Numbered from the stretch's first letter, positions 43,788 to 54,595 are shown. The stretch is DNA of 64,000 nucleotides from Phytophthora quininea (GCA_011947345.1 JAAVTG010000521.1:62001-126000); one strand, 5' to 3'. Made by a program: numbers and translations. Notes: generated from the letters alone by a model not told the origin.

Positions 43788-45224
43788 CAGGCATGCTCAA
43801 ACGGGGCATTTTGAAAGTCGATGGGATTTGATGTAAAATGGGCAGAGTTGGGAAACTTCAAAGGGGCATTGCACAGGAAATGTATTGAATTGCCAGAAAA
43901 CCCTAAAGGGCACTAGCTTACGCATGGAAATGTACGTGAGGTTAGCCTACGTACGCTCTGTTGGATCAGAAACTCACTGTTGTGCTATAACCTTCTTGCT
44001 TGACTCCAATCTGTCTGCCAGCTCCATGACTTCGAAGTATTGACGCGCTTGCAGTTCTTCTGTGGACCAGCTACACCGTTTAGCGTACTGAAATCCCCTT
44101 CCACAGTATGGGTTCCTGGAGCAATACTTGCGAGACCAACAGCAAATTCGATGAGCGCTCCAAATTCACCACAAGGTTCGACTTTAGCCCACGCGTCTTC
44201 AAGCGACAGATCACCTTGATCCTTCACCTTTATGCAAACATCACGCTTTAGCTTGTATTCGTGGATCAGGTTCTTGCGCTGGCTCCAGATCTCCTCGGTT
44301 GCCGATTCACCTAGGTATTCTTGCAATTTTGCTGAATGAGCGATCAGCAGACGACGGAACGCTCCATCCGTACACTTCACGATGTCAATCGACCTCGTTG
44401 GAGGCGCATCGCGGGCTTCTGCTGCAATATCGAGCTTGATATCGGTAATTCCGTCGATCATCACGGTCTGAGCTGTAGTAACAGCTTCCACCAAGTCTTG
44501 CTGACTCGTTGATTGCTGGGATTCAGTCGGTTCATTTACTTCATTGAGTTGTGGTATGTCTTCATCCTCGTGGAAACTCGGGGTATCTTCGTCTACCATG
44601 TCCGCCAGATGCGCTGAAACTTCCAAAGCCTCTTCGCCATCTTGATGCTCGTGGATGTTTGGTTGGTCCAGAGCCATGCCAGCGAAACCCACTTCAGCTC
44701 CTTGACGGCATGTATGAACATTGTGGTGTCCCGTGGCAATCTTGTCGAAAAGGTCTCTTGAGTGAAGGCAGCATCACGGTTAATGCTCAGAGACCTTTGG
44801 TGAATCGACAGTTGGCTCACCTTCGTCATTTCGCTTTCAAATTTCAACGCCAGTGATAAGTGGAGTTCATTCAGAGCAGCGTATTGTTCGCGCATAGTAA
44901 CCGTTTTATACTGCAGCTTGCGAAAGCAGGCGCGGATCTTCTCGGTCAACTTGCAGACCACAAATAGGCACAACCACCATGCGTCACTCGATTTCGTGTT
45001 AGCCTTTTCGTCTTGGAGAATCCCAAGACGAACGTAGTTCTTCAACAGAAAGTGGCATGCATCGTGTATCAACTCCCAACGTGTCGGTATGTAGGTAACA
45101 GCAAATGTTGGCTGGAGAACTCCTTCAACAGCCTAGAATCCGAGCGGCAAAATGGGCACTCCTGGAGAGTTTCAAAAGGGTTTTTGGCTTTTTATGTGCA
45201 TAATGCCCCGATAGAGCATGCCTG
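43788..45224 (-). mobile_element. hAT-type DNA transposon, degenerate, 1437 bp
   Basis: Both ends begin CAGGCATGCTC when read inwards and form ~26-bp terminal inverted repeats with 23 matches (outer 11 bp perfect, then CGGGGCATT). It is flanked by 8-bp direct repeats TTCATGGG, and the other P3 arm keeps the uninterrupted site. CAG-type ends with 8-bp duplications are the hAT hallmark. Inside, minus-strand frames 45072-44593 and 44692-43985 overlap with a frame shift and encode Trp-rich and acidic sequence. A terminal EGDFSTLN is reminiscent of the hAT dimerisation region. The N-terminal zinc finger and catalytic core are missing, so it is non-autonomous or decayed. Confidence 0.85.
43985..45072 (-). 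pseudogene. Transposase-like remnant inside the hAT element
   Basis: Two overlapping frames run on the minus strand. The first is 45072-44593, with KNYVRLGILQDEKAN and Trp-rich AWWLCLFVVCKL. The second is 44692-43985: an acidic linker, a helical segment, then TVEGDFSTLN. Their overlap at about 44690-44600 indicates a single-base shift in one original reading frame. Assignment to a transposase comes mainly from the surrounding element ends. Confidence 0.55.
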
Positions 45225-45232
45225 TTCATGGG
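45225..45232. repeat. 8-bp target-site duplication (TTCATGGG), right
   Basis: Second copy of the duplication made on insertion of the hAT element; see 43780-43787. Confidence 0.85.
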
Positions 45233-45747
45233 TGTCAGGCCATCCACAGCACTAGCAGACCGTGGCTGCTCTTGCTTCGACGGCAGCATCAGGTACACGG
45301 CGATTAAGCTCGAGATGCTTGGCATCCACTGAGGTAGTGGCGGCAGGTCACTATCTTTTGTGCTGCTTCTCGGCCCCAAACGCGATGACCTTTTCAAAAC
45401 TACTAGCCATCTCGACTGTTGAACGGAAGTGCATTAGACGCATCAATACTTGAAATGCTTTGGCAGAACACGTTCACGAGGCTAACAAGTCTTGCCAAAA
45501 GACATTGATGGCTGCGTTGTGGACTGTGCAGCTCCACGAAATAAATTCATGTCAAGCAAGCCGCGCACGCTGCAACAGAACAGCACTAAAGAACGGCACA
45601 TTGAATAGACGATGCACGGCAGAGATTAGTACAAAGGAAGCCTCGAAGAGAGCTCACACCGCCATCGCTCGCTGCTAAACTCACTTTGTCGTAGATTTCA
45701 TCGGGTCGATACCCAGCACTCATATTCAACTCCTTCATTTGTTGAGG
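45233..45747. other. Unassigned relic region between genes a and c, P3 left
   Basis: About 515 bp conserved in the mirror arm (about 56610-57120). Short frames on both strands (for example minus 45397-45233 with QWMPSISSLIAVYLMLPSKQ) look like the debris of an older mobile element, but I cannot name it. This is the target in which the hAT element inserted. Confidence 0.4.
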
Positions 45748-47762
45748 CTATTCGCGACGTGTTTGGTCCGGATATTGCTCTAGACACCACTCGTAAACGA
45801 TCTCGTAATCGCAGAACAGATCTGTTTGGAACACAATTTCCGGACATCCTTCCTTGCATTTAGAGTGCAAGAACAACAATGTTTCCAAACCGCCACAAGT
45901 TGCAGCAATTGGGATCAACTCGGACGAAAAGAGTTCCGATCGATTTGCGTACAGCCAGCGAACAACTTCCAACTTATTTTCACGTACTGCCATCTCGATC
46001 GCCTTGGCGGTCCATCCTTCGTTTCGATTTTGATGCAGCCACTTGACAATTTCCAAATGTCCATTCCGAGCAGCTTTGTCCATTGCAGCAGTCGTGCACC
46101 CCTCGGAACGGTGTTCATGAAGCCACACCAACATATTCAAGTCGCCATTTTTCGCGGCGGAATCCATCGCACGCGTTGTACACTTCGCATTGGAGTTTTC
46201 ATGGAGCCATTTCACAACTTCCAGATATTCGTAGGACGCTGCGTTATCCATCGCACGTGTTGTGCAGCCTTCTGTTCTGTTATCCAACAGCCATTTCACA
46301 ATGTCTAGGTGCCCCTCTGCTGATGCGCAGTCCATTGCGCGTGTCGTGCAGCCTTCCATTCGATTCTCGTGAAGCCACTTGACCATTTCCAAATGACCGG
46401 AGTCGGCCGTATAATCCATAGCGTTTGTTGTGCAACCTTCGCCTCTGTTGTTGTGGAGCCACTGGACGACGTCAAGATGGTTGCTCGAAGCAGCCCCATC
46501 CATTGCTTTTGTCGTTGCTGTGCTAATGGCTAGGTCGTGCAAGAAAATCACCACGGGCAAGTGTCCATTCGATGCTGCAGCATCAATAGCTGTCACGTCC
46601 TCCAAGTATGAACGTCCTACGGTTCCTTCGTTTGTCTCAAAGAGATCGACGTTGGGAGCATTCCCAAAGGTCTCCACCATCCACCGCACAACGTCTAGAC
46701 TACCCACCTGAGCCGCAGACTTGAATGTGTTCGTGGCGTTCCAGCGAGGAGAATCATCCCAATTGGACACCTTACTGTACGGCAAGGGGTAACTTTTCAC
46801 ACCACAAATGCCTCCCCAATAATTATCGTAGACATATCTTGCGATTTCAATACGTCCACGCGCCATACTCACTTCCAACGCTTGAAGCGCTTCCACCACC
46901 TTAACTTCCAGCAGCCACTTCACCATTTGTAAATTGTCTTGTTGGATCGAAATACCCAACACTTCCCTGGCTGACTCTGGGTGCATGCCACCTCGCTGGT
47001 ATAGCCACTGCACGACGTGGGAGTGGCCTTCTTCTGCGGCATATCTCATCAAACTCCATGAGTCATCAAATGCTGCTGGATTACGAGCGTAAGCCCAGTC
47101 GAGCATTGCGATATCTCCTCTCCTCACTGCAGAACAGGCAACATCGTTATCAATGTGTTGGTCATGAACATTCCGGAGCAACCACAGCGCAGTCTCATCC
47201 TGCTTTGCTGATATCGCCCTGTTCAATTCACGGTGCCCCCATTCAACGAAATGTCTTGTTCCTGGCTCCAGCACACGAGTCCTCTCTGTAGAGTTCATTG
47301 GTGTGCAGCGATCCAAGAAGAGCTGAAGTAGCTCAGCATTACCTTTAGATGCTGCAGACTCCACTTTCGATCGAAACACTATGCAGCCTTCAAAGTGGTT
47401 GAAGAGCCACGTGGCCACCTTGTTGTCTACAAACTGGATAGCTTGGTGCAAGCAGTGGTCGAACTGACAGCGACTGTAGTGCTTGTCAGTACGTAGGTAT
47501 CTCCTTCGACTCCACTCCCCACCGTGTCCAGGGCCTTGAGCAGCAGGCGATGCTTCCGTCTCGGGACTTGAACTGTCCCAAATTCTCTCGAGTAATGGGA
47601 TGGAATTGAAGCCGCAGGCGTAGCTCAACGGCTTCTCCATCGCTGCAGCATCTAGGAAGGTGGAAATACTCTCTGCGACGTTGGATAACCCCCGAGTCCG
47701 TCCTTGGACTGCAGCACTAGCGCCACACTCAGCAGCGGAGGAGGTCTTGGCAACACTGCCAT
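45748..47762 (-). CDS. Ankyrin-repeat gene c (P3 left), longest intact array
   Basis: The long frame (to TAG 45748) is open for about 700 codons. The family start (MAVLPRPPPLLSV, ATG at 47762) is in another frame, and the change falls at a CCCCC/GGGGG run at 47689-47693 that both arms share. The head has GPGHGGEWSRRRYLR and the middle block ARYVYDNYW...YPLPYS. About ten repeat units of the type TxAMDxAAxNGHLExVKWLHENRxEGC follow, then the cap IVYEWCLEQYPD. No signal peptide or membrane segment. Among the genes of P3 this copy has the longest uninterrupted repeat array. Its promoter is shared with gene d. Confidence 0.82.
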
Positions 47763-47900
47763 CTTTTTCCAAAATAAGCAACTTTTCACCACGACATACT
47801 GAGAGCAAGTGTAAAATCAACAGCTTCAACGTGAACTTTAACTTTGATAAACAAGCAGCCAATCAAGACACCGAAAATATACTTCTTCCATTCCAGAAAA
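47763..47900. promoter_or_regulatory. 138-bp divergent promoter between genes c and d (P3 left)
   Basis: The ATGs of gene c (47762, minus) and gene d (47901, plus) are 138 bp apart, as in the mirror arm (54457 and 54596). It includes the block TTTTACACTTGCTCTCAGTATG on the minus strand (47795-47816), also found upstream of gene a. The ATG at the end of that block opens only a three-codon frame. Confidence 0.55.
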
Positions 47901-49926
47901 ATGGCTTCGTTGCCGTCGCCTCCGCCGCTGCAGACCGTCGTGCTGGTGTTCCGCCCCAAGCCAAAGCTGTGCGGGTTGTCCCATGTGATCGACGCCACTT
48001 CGAGCTACTTGGATACAGCTCTGGAGATGGAGTTTGGCAAGGCCTGCAAGCTGAACTCGTTGAGATTGCTCGATCACATCTGGGCCAGTTCACTTCCAGA
48101 GAGTGAGCCGTCGCCTGCAGATTTAGGACCTGGACACGGTACGCCGTGGTCCCGACGGAGATATCTACGGACAGACCAACACTACCACCGCTTCCAGTTC
48201 GATAAAGGACTGGAGGAAGCTGTGAAGAATTCCAATTTGGAGATGATCACGTGGCTGTTTGACCATTTCCACCGCGGTGTTGTTTATTACGATGTCGTTC
48301 GACTAGCACAAAACAACAGAGAAATACTGGAGCTGTTCTTCGATCGCGGGGTTCCATTGAGATCGACTCGGTGGACAGACTCTCAATTGGAGGGAGATCC
48401 TGTCGGGACAACTTTTGTGCAGTGGGGTAAGACTGATACGAGCTGTGCTGCTCGATCGCAGCCGAGTGCGATTTTGTCGTGGATCCATCTTGACCTTCCT
48501 GCAAAGAGGGAGATCCAAAAGTCATGAAAGTAGCTGTGAAACAAGGAAATAGTCAGAAGCTCGACTGGGTGCGAGAAAACAATGGCTTTACACGGACGTC
48601 CGAGTATAACCTGAAGAGACTGATGATCAATTCAGGCCATGCCGACAACTTAAAGTGGCTGATCAGTAATGGATACTGCACGGAGATTTATACTGAAGTG
48701 GACGAAATAGTGAAGACAGGCAGCCTGATGATGGTGAAGCTGCTGATCGAGCACAAGTTGGTGGAGGCCCTGCGAGTCATGGCGGTAGCAGTTACGCGAG
48801 GTCAATTGGACATTGCGCGATACATGTACGGCCACTACTGGGGTAAAATTTGTGAAGTCGAGCATTATCCTCTCGACCAGCCCATTATTACTGACAACCC
48901 ACACCGCCAGTGTCCACGCATCAATGAGAAAACAATGCTAGCTGCCATTGCTCGAGGCCACCTAACTACTGTACGGTGGTTGGTTGATACTTTTGATGAT
49001 ATGCCTGGTTTTCAGCTATTTGGTCTAGAACCACTTCCTGATACGTATCTTGAGCTTATATCTTGGCCAATGGATGCAGCAGCTATGAATGGCCATTTGG
49101 AGATCGTGCAATATCTACATCAGCTCACTAAAAACGGAAACGAGGAGCAGTTCGCAGCAGTGACGAGGTGATGTGTACATCTTCAGCAATGGACGAAGCA
49201 GCAGGCAACAATCATTTGGACGTAGTTCGCTGGCTGCACGTTAACCGGTCGGAAGGATGTACGACAGATGCCATGGACGCTGCAGCAGGAAACGGGCATT
49301 TGGAAATGGTCAAGTGGCTACATGAGAATCGGACTGAAGGGTGTTGTGAAGCCGCTATGAATGATGCCGCCAAGAGCGGTCATCTGGAAGTCGTCAAGTG
49401 GCTCCACGAAAACAGAGACGAAGGCTGCATGTCACTCGCAATGGACAACGCAGCAAGAAATGGCCATCTTGAAGTCGTCAAGTGGCTTCATGAAAACCGA
49501 GCAGAAGGCTGCACGAAGCGCGCGATGGACAAAGCGGCCTGTTACGGCCGACTGGATGTTGTCAAGTGGCTTCACGAGAATCGCTCTGAAGGCTGCACGA
49601 CCAAGGCAATGGGTGTGCCAGTGACCGAGGACCCCGATGATCCGGAGCTTGGGAAAATGACGGAGAAACCTCGAGCAAATATGTTCGAAGTGGTCCAATG
49701 GCTGCACACACACCGCACCGAAGGCTGCCGTAGCAGTGCTTTGGATGAAGCTGCAGCATGGAGTGACTTTGACGCAGTTTTATTTCTGCACGCAAACTAT
49801 CGAGACGGCTGCACTGAGCGAGTGTTCGAGTATATTGACGATGACTACATGCGCGATATTCATGACTGGTTCTGCAAACATTACCCAGACGGATCGAGAT
49901 TCAATGTAGGTATGGTCATCCGATAG
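47901..49926 (+). pseudogene. Ankyrin-repeat gene d (P3 left)
   Basis: Starts MASLPSPPPLQTVVLVF at the ATG at 47901. The head has GPGHGTPWSRRRYLRTD and the middle block ARYMYGHYWGKIC..YPLDQP (about 48820-48890). Seven repeat units follow (49180-49740), with an insert VTEDPDDPELGKMTEKP between the last two, then the cap DIHDWFCKHYPDGS. Two breaks: one at about 48515-48522, private, where an A run is one shorter than in the mirror copy, and one at 49169-49171, where TGA overlaps the ATG of the next frame (TGATG), shared by both arms. Confidence 0.8.
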
Positions 49927-49989
49927 CATTTTGATCGGAGACCCAAACCAGCTCGTTTCTTTCTTTCTACCCCAAGGGTCTTGTCACAT

Positions 49990-50330
49990 TCAAAAACGTG
50001 GTGGTGCCCGAGTCAGTGATTGTTTCTGTCGACGATAACTGGTCATTTTGCAGGGCAGCTGACCAAAATGATAGACAACCATGTCATCGCGCCGAAAGGC
50101 TGAGTATTTCAGGCAGCTCGGCTGCGACCGTGTCGTCAACAACAACAAGGTGATGGTGACACCTTCGTATCCTAACGGCATCGGTATCACCTTCGAGACC
50201 ATCGATAACAACTCCATGATTCGGTAGGCATTAAGGCTGCACTGAGCGAGTGTTGGTGTACACTGGAGAAAACTACAAATGGATAGATATTCGCAATGGG
50301 TTCGGCAAGCATTACCCAGACGAGTAGACA
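49990..50330 (+). pseudogene. Quinone-reductase-like fragment joined to an ankyrin cap relic
   Basis: From an ATG at 50081 a 48-codon frame reads KAEYFRQLGCDRVV...VTPSYPNGIGITFE. This resembles the cofactor-binding part of medium-chain alcohol dehydrogenase/quinone reductases (EYxxxLGADxVI and a YPNGI[DG]xxFE-like segment). Within a few bases after the TAG at 50225-50227 the DNA turns into an ankyrin-family cap (GCTERVLVYTG...KHYPDE, ending 50328). So two unrelated relics are fused. The mirror copy is at about 52010-52370. Confidence 0.5.
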
Positions 50331-50862
50331 TAATGATGCCTTACTGCCCAATGGGTCAGCGCTATTTATCGGCGAGTGTCACGTCGTGGGTGGAATTTCT
50401 CAGAGACGGAGCATTGAACACTCAACCGAGGCCAAGCGTCATCAATGCGGGCAATGTTTCCGACTACATAGTGGGCTACGCACCGACACCATGATGAGTA
50501 ATGATGCTTGCAGCCGAATGAACAATTTCCCATCATTGTTGTTCCAGCTTGCGATTCTGCGTTACCAATATCTGTGCTGCACGGAGTGCGTGTGCCGCAC
50601 ATGTGCCAGGAAATAGCTAGCAGTAAATATCTTCATGACCCGTTGGCAATTATTCTACAACTGACGTTCTTCCGCTGTGGCACTCGAGGATGAAAGATCT
50701 ACACGTTTTGCGTCGCATTACCGTTAGCCGTTGAGAAGGTTTTGTTCGGAGCAGCTTTGGGATCGGCAGTGGTGTCGCCACGCGCATGATCGACGCTGTA
50801 TATTTTTCTACGACCTAAGCTTTTTCTCTTCGCAATTTGCTTTCAAGTCCTCGACGCTCAAG
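50331..50862. other. Inner end of P3 left arm and spacer flank
   Basis: The first ~330 bp (to 50664) are the inner part of the P3 arm and have no convincing gene. The remaining ~200 bp are single-copy and include the 5' region of the RxLR gene. A pyrimidine-rich stretch with CAATTTG at about 50822-50840 could serve as initiator and flanking element, but the match is weak. Confidence 0.4.
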
Positions 50863-51072
50863 ATGCGCTTCTACTACTTCGCGCTGGTCCTCGCTGCCAC
50901 GCTCCTTGTGGGCTGCAACGCTCACTCCGAACCCAAGAAGACTGAGGTCGCTTTGAATGGCCGTCACGCTGTCAAGAGTGAACGGTATCTGAGGACTGTC
51001 GAAACAGTTGATGAAGACGACGACGAAGGCAACGACTCCGCAGATTATGAAGAACGCACGAATTCACTTTAG
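50863..51072 (+). CDS. Short RxLR-EER effector in the P3 spacer, C-terminus missing
   Basis: From the ATG at 50863, 69 residues: a signal peptide (about 1-20, ending VGCNA), an RYLR motif near residue 43, an acidic run and EER near residue 65, then a TAG only a few codons later. This is a complete translocation leader with almost no effector domain. Beyond the stop, the same frame (about 51073-51120) continues with Trp-containing, effector-like sequence (FWKMTGKTP, W-motif style), so the TAG looks like a nonsense mutation in a longer gene. It sits in the 1.0-kb single-copy centre of P3. No extended reading is given. Confidence 0.7.
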   Translation: MRFYYFALVLAATLLVGCNAHSEPKKTEVALNGRHAVKSERYLRTVETVDEDDDEGNDSADYEERTNSL

Positions 51073-51469
51073 CTGACCAAGTTCGCATTTTGGAAGATGA
51101 CTGGGAAAACCCCGGGCCAGATCAGCGATAAGCTGGGCCTTCCGGGCTCTCGGGTCGTCAAATGGAGGCCCACCACAACTACACTACTATGGCAAGGGGC
51201 CTCTCAAGTACCCGAGTGTTGTAGCGGTATATAAGCACTGCTCATGGATTCACGAGTGCACGTGTATGCGTGTAGGTAGTGGAATAACAAGTTTTTTCTT
51301 TTTACAAGATCACCTTCGCTTTCATTACTGTCAGATGACCGACTATCGAGGTCTGGATAGGAGATCTACATGTTTTCACCGCCAAGAATATTCATGCACG
51401 TTGTGGCTACTCCAACTTTCCGAACAAAGCCTCAAGAGGACAAAGTCGTGGTCGATATTTGTTGTGCTC
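51073..51469. other. P3 spacer, right half
   Basis: About 400 bp of single-copy DNA. The first ~100 bp may be the former effector coding region. The rest has no gene of convincing character; short frames have no family features. Confidence 0.4.
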
Positions 51470-51692
51470 GAAAATTCATCACCGACCATATCCAGTTACC
51501 ACCAGCCACCAATGGTTTTAGTGCTGTTGCCACCGCCATGGACGTGACGCAGAACCTCTCTGAAGTCTTGGTTGGGCGACTTCGTTGTGTGACTGTCGCC
51601 TTCTGTGCAATAAAATGCTCGTCCACTGCACTGCATCCCTTATTGAACTTGGAACGCAGAAGCAAAAGCAGGTCAAAGTTGCCGTTTGTCGC
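51470..51692 (-). pseudogene. Ankyrin-family cap relic at the P3 inner edge
   Basis: On the minus strand the DNA reads FDLLLLLRSKFNKGCSAVDEHF, the segment that precedes the family cap (compare NFDMLLLLHSQFREGRTA at 36690). It begins exactly where P3 inverted identity ends (51692/51693) and is absent from the left side. So the palindrome boundary cuts an older ankyrin relic. Confidence 0.65.
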
Positions 51693-52009
51693 TCAGTTGT
51701 AGAATAATTGCCAACGGGTCATGAAGATATTTACTGCTAGCTATTTCCTGGCACATGTGCGCGGCACACGCACTCCGTGCAGCACAGATATTGGTAACGC
51801 AGAATCGCAAGCTGGAACAACAATGATGGGAAATTGTTCATTCGGCTGCAAGCATCATTACTCATCATGGTGTCGGTGCGTAGACTATGTAGTCGGAAAC
51901 ATTGCCCGCATTGATGACGCTTGGCCTCGGTTGAGTGTTCAATGCTCCGTCTCTGAGAAATTCCACCCACGACGTGACACTCGCCGATAAATAGCGCTGA
52001 CCCATTGGG

Positions 52010-52370
52010 CAGTAAGGCATCATTATGTCTACTCGTCTGGGTAATGCTTGCCGAACCCATCGCGAATATCTACCCCATATGTAGTTTTCTCCAGTGTACA
52101 CCAACACTCGCTCAGTGCAGCCTTAATGCTTACCGAATCATGGAGTTGTTATCGATGGTCTCGAAGGTGATACCGATGCCGTTAGGATACGAAGGTGTCA
52201 CCATCACCTTGTTGTTGTTGACGACACGGTCGCAGCCGAGCTACCTGAAATGCTCAGCCTTTCGGCGCGATGACATGGTTGTCTATCATTTTGGTCAGCT
52301 GCCCTGCAAATTGACCAGTTATCGTCGACAGAAACAATCACTGACTCGGGCACCACCACGTTTTTGAACG
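52010..52370 (-). pseudogene. Mirror copy of the quinone-reductase/ankyrin-cap relic
   Basis: Reverse complement of 49990-50330 with scattered changes. It shows that this fused relic existed before the P3 duplication. Confidence 0.5.
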
Positions 52371-52430
52371 TGACAAAACCCTTGGGGTAGAAAGAAAGAA
52401 ACGAGCTGGTTTGGGTCTCCGATCAAAATG

Positions 52431-54457
52431 CTATCGGATGACCATACCTAAATTGAATCTCGATCCGTCTGGGTAATGTTTGCAGAACCAGTCATGAATA
52501 TCGCGCATGTAGTCATCGTCGATATACTCGAACACTCGCTCAGTGCAGCCTTCTCGATAGTTTGCGTGCAGAAATAAAACTGCGTCAAAGTCACTCCATG
52601 CTGCAGCTTCATCCAAAGCACTGCTACGGCAGCCTTCGGTGCGGTGTGTGTGCAGCCATTGGACCACTTCGAACATATTTGCTCGAGGTTTCTCCGTCAT
52701 TTTCCCAAGCTCCGGATCATCGGGGTCCTCGGTCACTGGCACACCCATTGCCTTGGTCGTGCAGCCTTCAGAGCGATTCTCGTGAAGCCACTTGACAACA
52801 TCCAGTCGGCCGTAACAGGCCGCTTTGTCCATGGCGCGCTTCGTGCAGCCTTCTGCTCGGTTTTCATGAAGCCACTTGACGACTTCAAGATGACCATTTC
52901 TTGCTGCGTTGTCCATTGCGAGTGACATGCAGCCTTCGTCTCTGTTTTCGTGGAGCCACTTGACGACTTCCAGATGACCGTCCTTGGCGGCATCATTCAT
53001 AGCGGCTTCACAACACCCTTCAGTCCGATTCTCATGTAGCCACTTGACCATTTCCAAATGTCCGTTTCCTGCTGCAGCGTCCATGGCATCTGTCGTACAT
53101 CCTTCCGACCGGTTAACGTGCAGCCAGCGTACTACGTCCAAATGATTGTTGCCTGCTGCTTCGTCCATTGCTGAAGACGTACACATCACCTCATCACTGC
53201 TGCGAACTGCTCCTCGTTTCCGTTTTTAGTGAGCTGATGTAGATATTGCACGATCTCCAAATGGCCATTCAGAGCTGCTGCATCCATTGGCCAAGATATA
53301 AGCTCAAGATACGTATCAGGAAGTGGTTCTAGACCAAATAGCTGAAAACCAGGGATATCATCAAAAGTATCAACCAACCACTGTACAGTAGTTAGGTGGC
53401 CTCGAGCAATGGCAGCTAGCATTGTTTTCTCATTGATGCGTGGACACTGGCGGTGTGGGTTGTCAGTAATAATGGGCTGGTCGAGAGGATAATGCTCGCC
53501 TTCACAAATTTTACCCCAGTAGTGGTCGTACATGTATCGCGCAATGTCCAATTGACCTCGCGTAACTGCTACCGCCATGACTCGCAGGGCCTCCACCAAC
53601 TTGTGCTCGATCAGCAGTTTCACCATCATCAGGCTGTCTGTCTTCACTATTTCGTCTACTTCAGTATGAATCTCCGTGCAGTATCCATTACTGATCAGCC
53701 ACTTTAAGTTGTCGGCATGGCCTGAATTGATCATCTGTCTCTTCAGGTTATACTCGGACGTCCGTGTAAAGCCATTGTTTTCTCGCACCCAGTCGAGCTT
53801 CTGACTATTTCCTTGTTTCACAGCTTCTTCCAGGACTTTTTGGATCTCCCTCTTTGCAGGAAGGTCAAGATGGATCCACGACAAAATCGCACTCGGCTGC
53901 GATCGAGCAGCACAGCTCGTATCAGTCTTACCCCACTGCACAAAAGTTGTCCCGACAGGATATCTCTCCAATTGAGAGTCTGTCCACCGAGTCGATCTCA
54001 ATGGAACCCCGCGATCGAAGAACAGCTCCAGTATTTCTCTGTTGTTTTGTGCTAGTCGAACGACATCGTAATAAACAACACCGCGGTGGAAATGGTCAAA
54101 CAGCCACGTGATCATCTCCAAATTGGAATTCTTCACAGCTTCATCCAGTCCTTTATCGAACTGGAAGCGATGGTAGTGTTGGTCTGTCCGTAGATATCTC
54201 CGTCGGGACCACGGTGTACCGTGTCCAGGTCCTAAATCTGCAGGCGACGGCTCACTCTCTGGAAGTGAACTGGCCCAGATGTGATCGAGCAATCTCAACG
54301 AGTTCAGCTTGCAGGCCTTGCCAAACTCCATCTCCAGAGCTGCATCCAAGTAGCTCGAAGTGGCGTCGATCACATGGGACAACTCGCGCAGCTTTGGCTT
54401 GGAGCGGAACACCAGCACGACGGTCTGCAGCGGCGGAGGCGACGGCAACGAAGCCAT
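52431..54457 (-). pseudogene. Ankyrin-repeat gene d (P3 right), single shared break
   Basis: The ATG at 54457 opens an uninterrupted frame to 53186 that covers the head and middle block. The frame then changes at the same TGATG as in the left copy, and the repeat array and cap follow to 52431. This copy lacks the A-run break of the left copy, so it needs only one event to be full length. If the two halves are translated separately, they would give a head protein and a free 252-residue repeat protein. Confidence 0.8.
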
Positions 54458-54595
54458 TTTCTGGAATGGAAGAAGTATATTTTCGGTGTCTTGATTGGCT
54501 GCTTGTTTATCAAAGTTAAATTTCACGTTGAAGCTGTTGATTTTACACTTGCTCTCAGTATGGCGTGGTGAAAATTTTGCTTATTTTGGAAAAAG
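54458..54595. promoter_or_regulatory. 138-bp divergent promoter between genes d and c (P3 right)
   Basis: Mirror of 47763-47900, same length, with the block TTTTACACTTGCTCTCAGTATG at 54541-54562 for gene c. Confidence 0.55.

Larger units (their letters stand above)
41091..50664. repeat. Inverted repeat P3, left arm (~9.6 kb)
   Basis: Matches 51693-59856 in reverse complement in two high-identity blocks: 41091-41866 with 59083-59856, and 43139-50664 with 51693-57773. The section between them (41867-43138) is only paralogous to 57774-59082. The left arm also contains a 1437-bp transposon that the right arm lacks. It holds ankyrin genes a, c and d plus relics. Confidence 0.93.

Noticed and set aside
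49180..49740. Regular ~84-bp repeats that could suggest a CRISPR-like array
   Set aside because: The units are in-frame protein repeats with no spacers, inside an ankyrin-type gene of a eukaryote.
51266..51702. Plus-strand frames on the right side of the P3 spacer
   Set aside because: They overlap a recognisable antisense ankyrin cap relic and show no domain or signal peptide.
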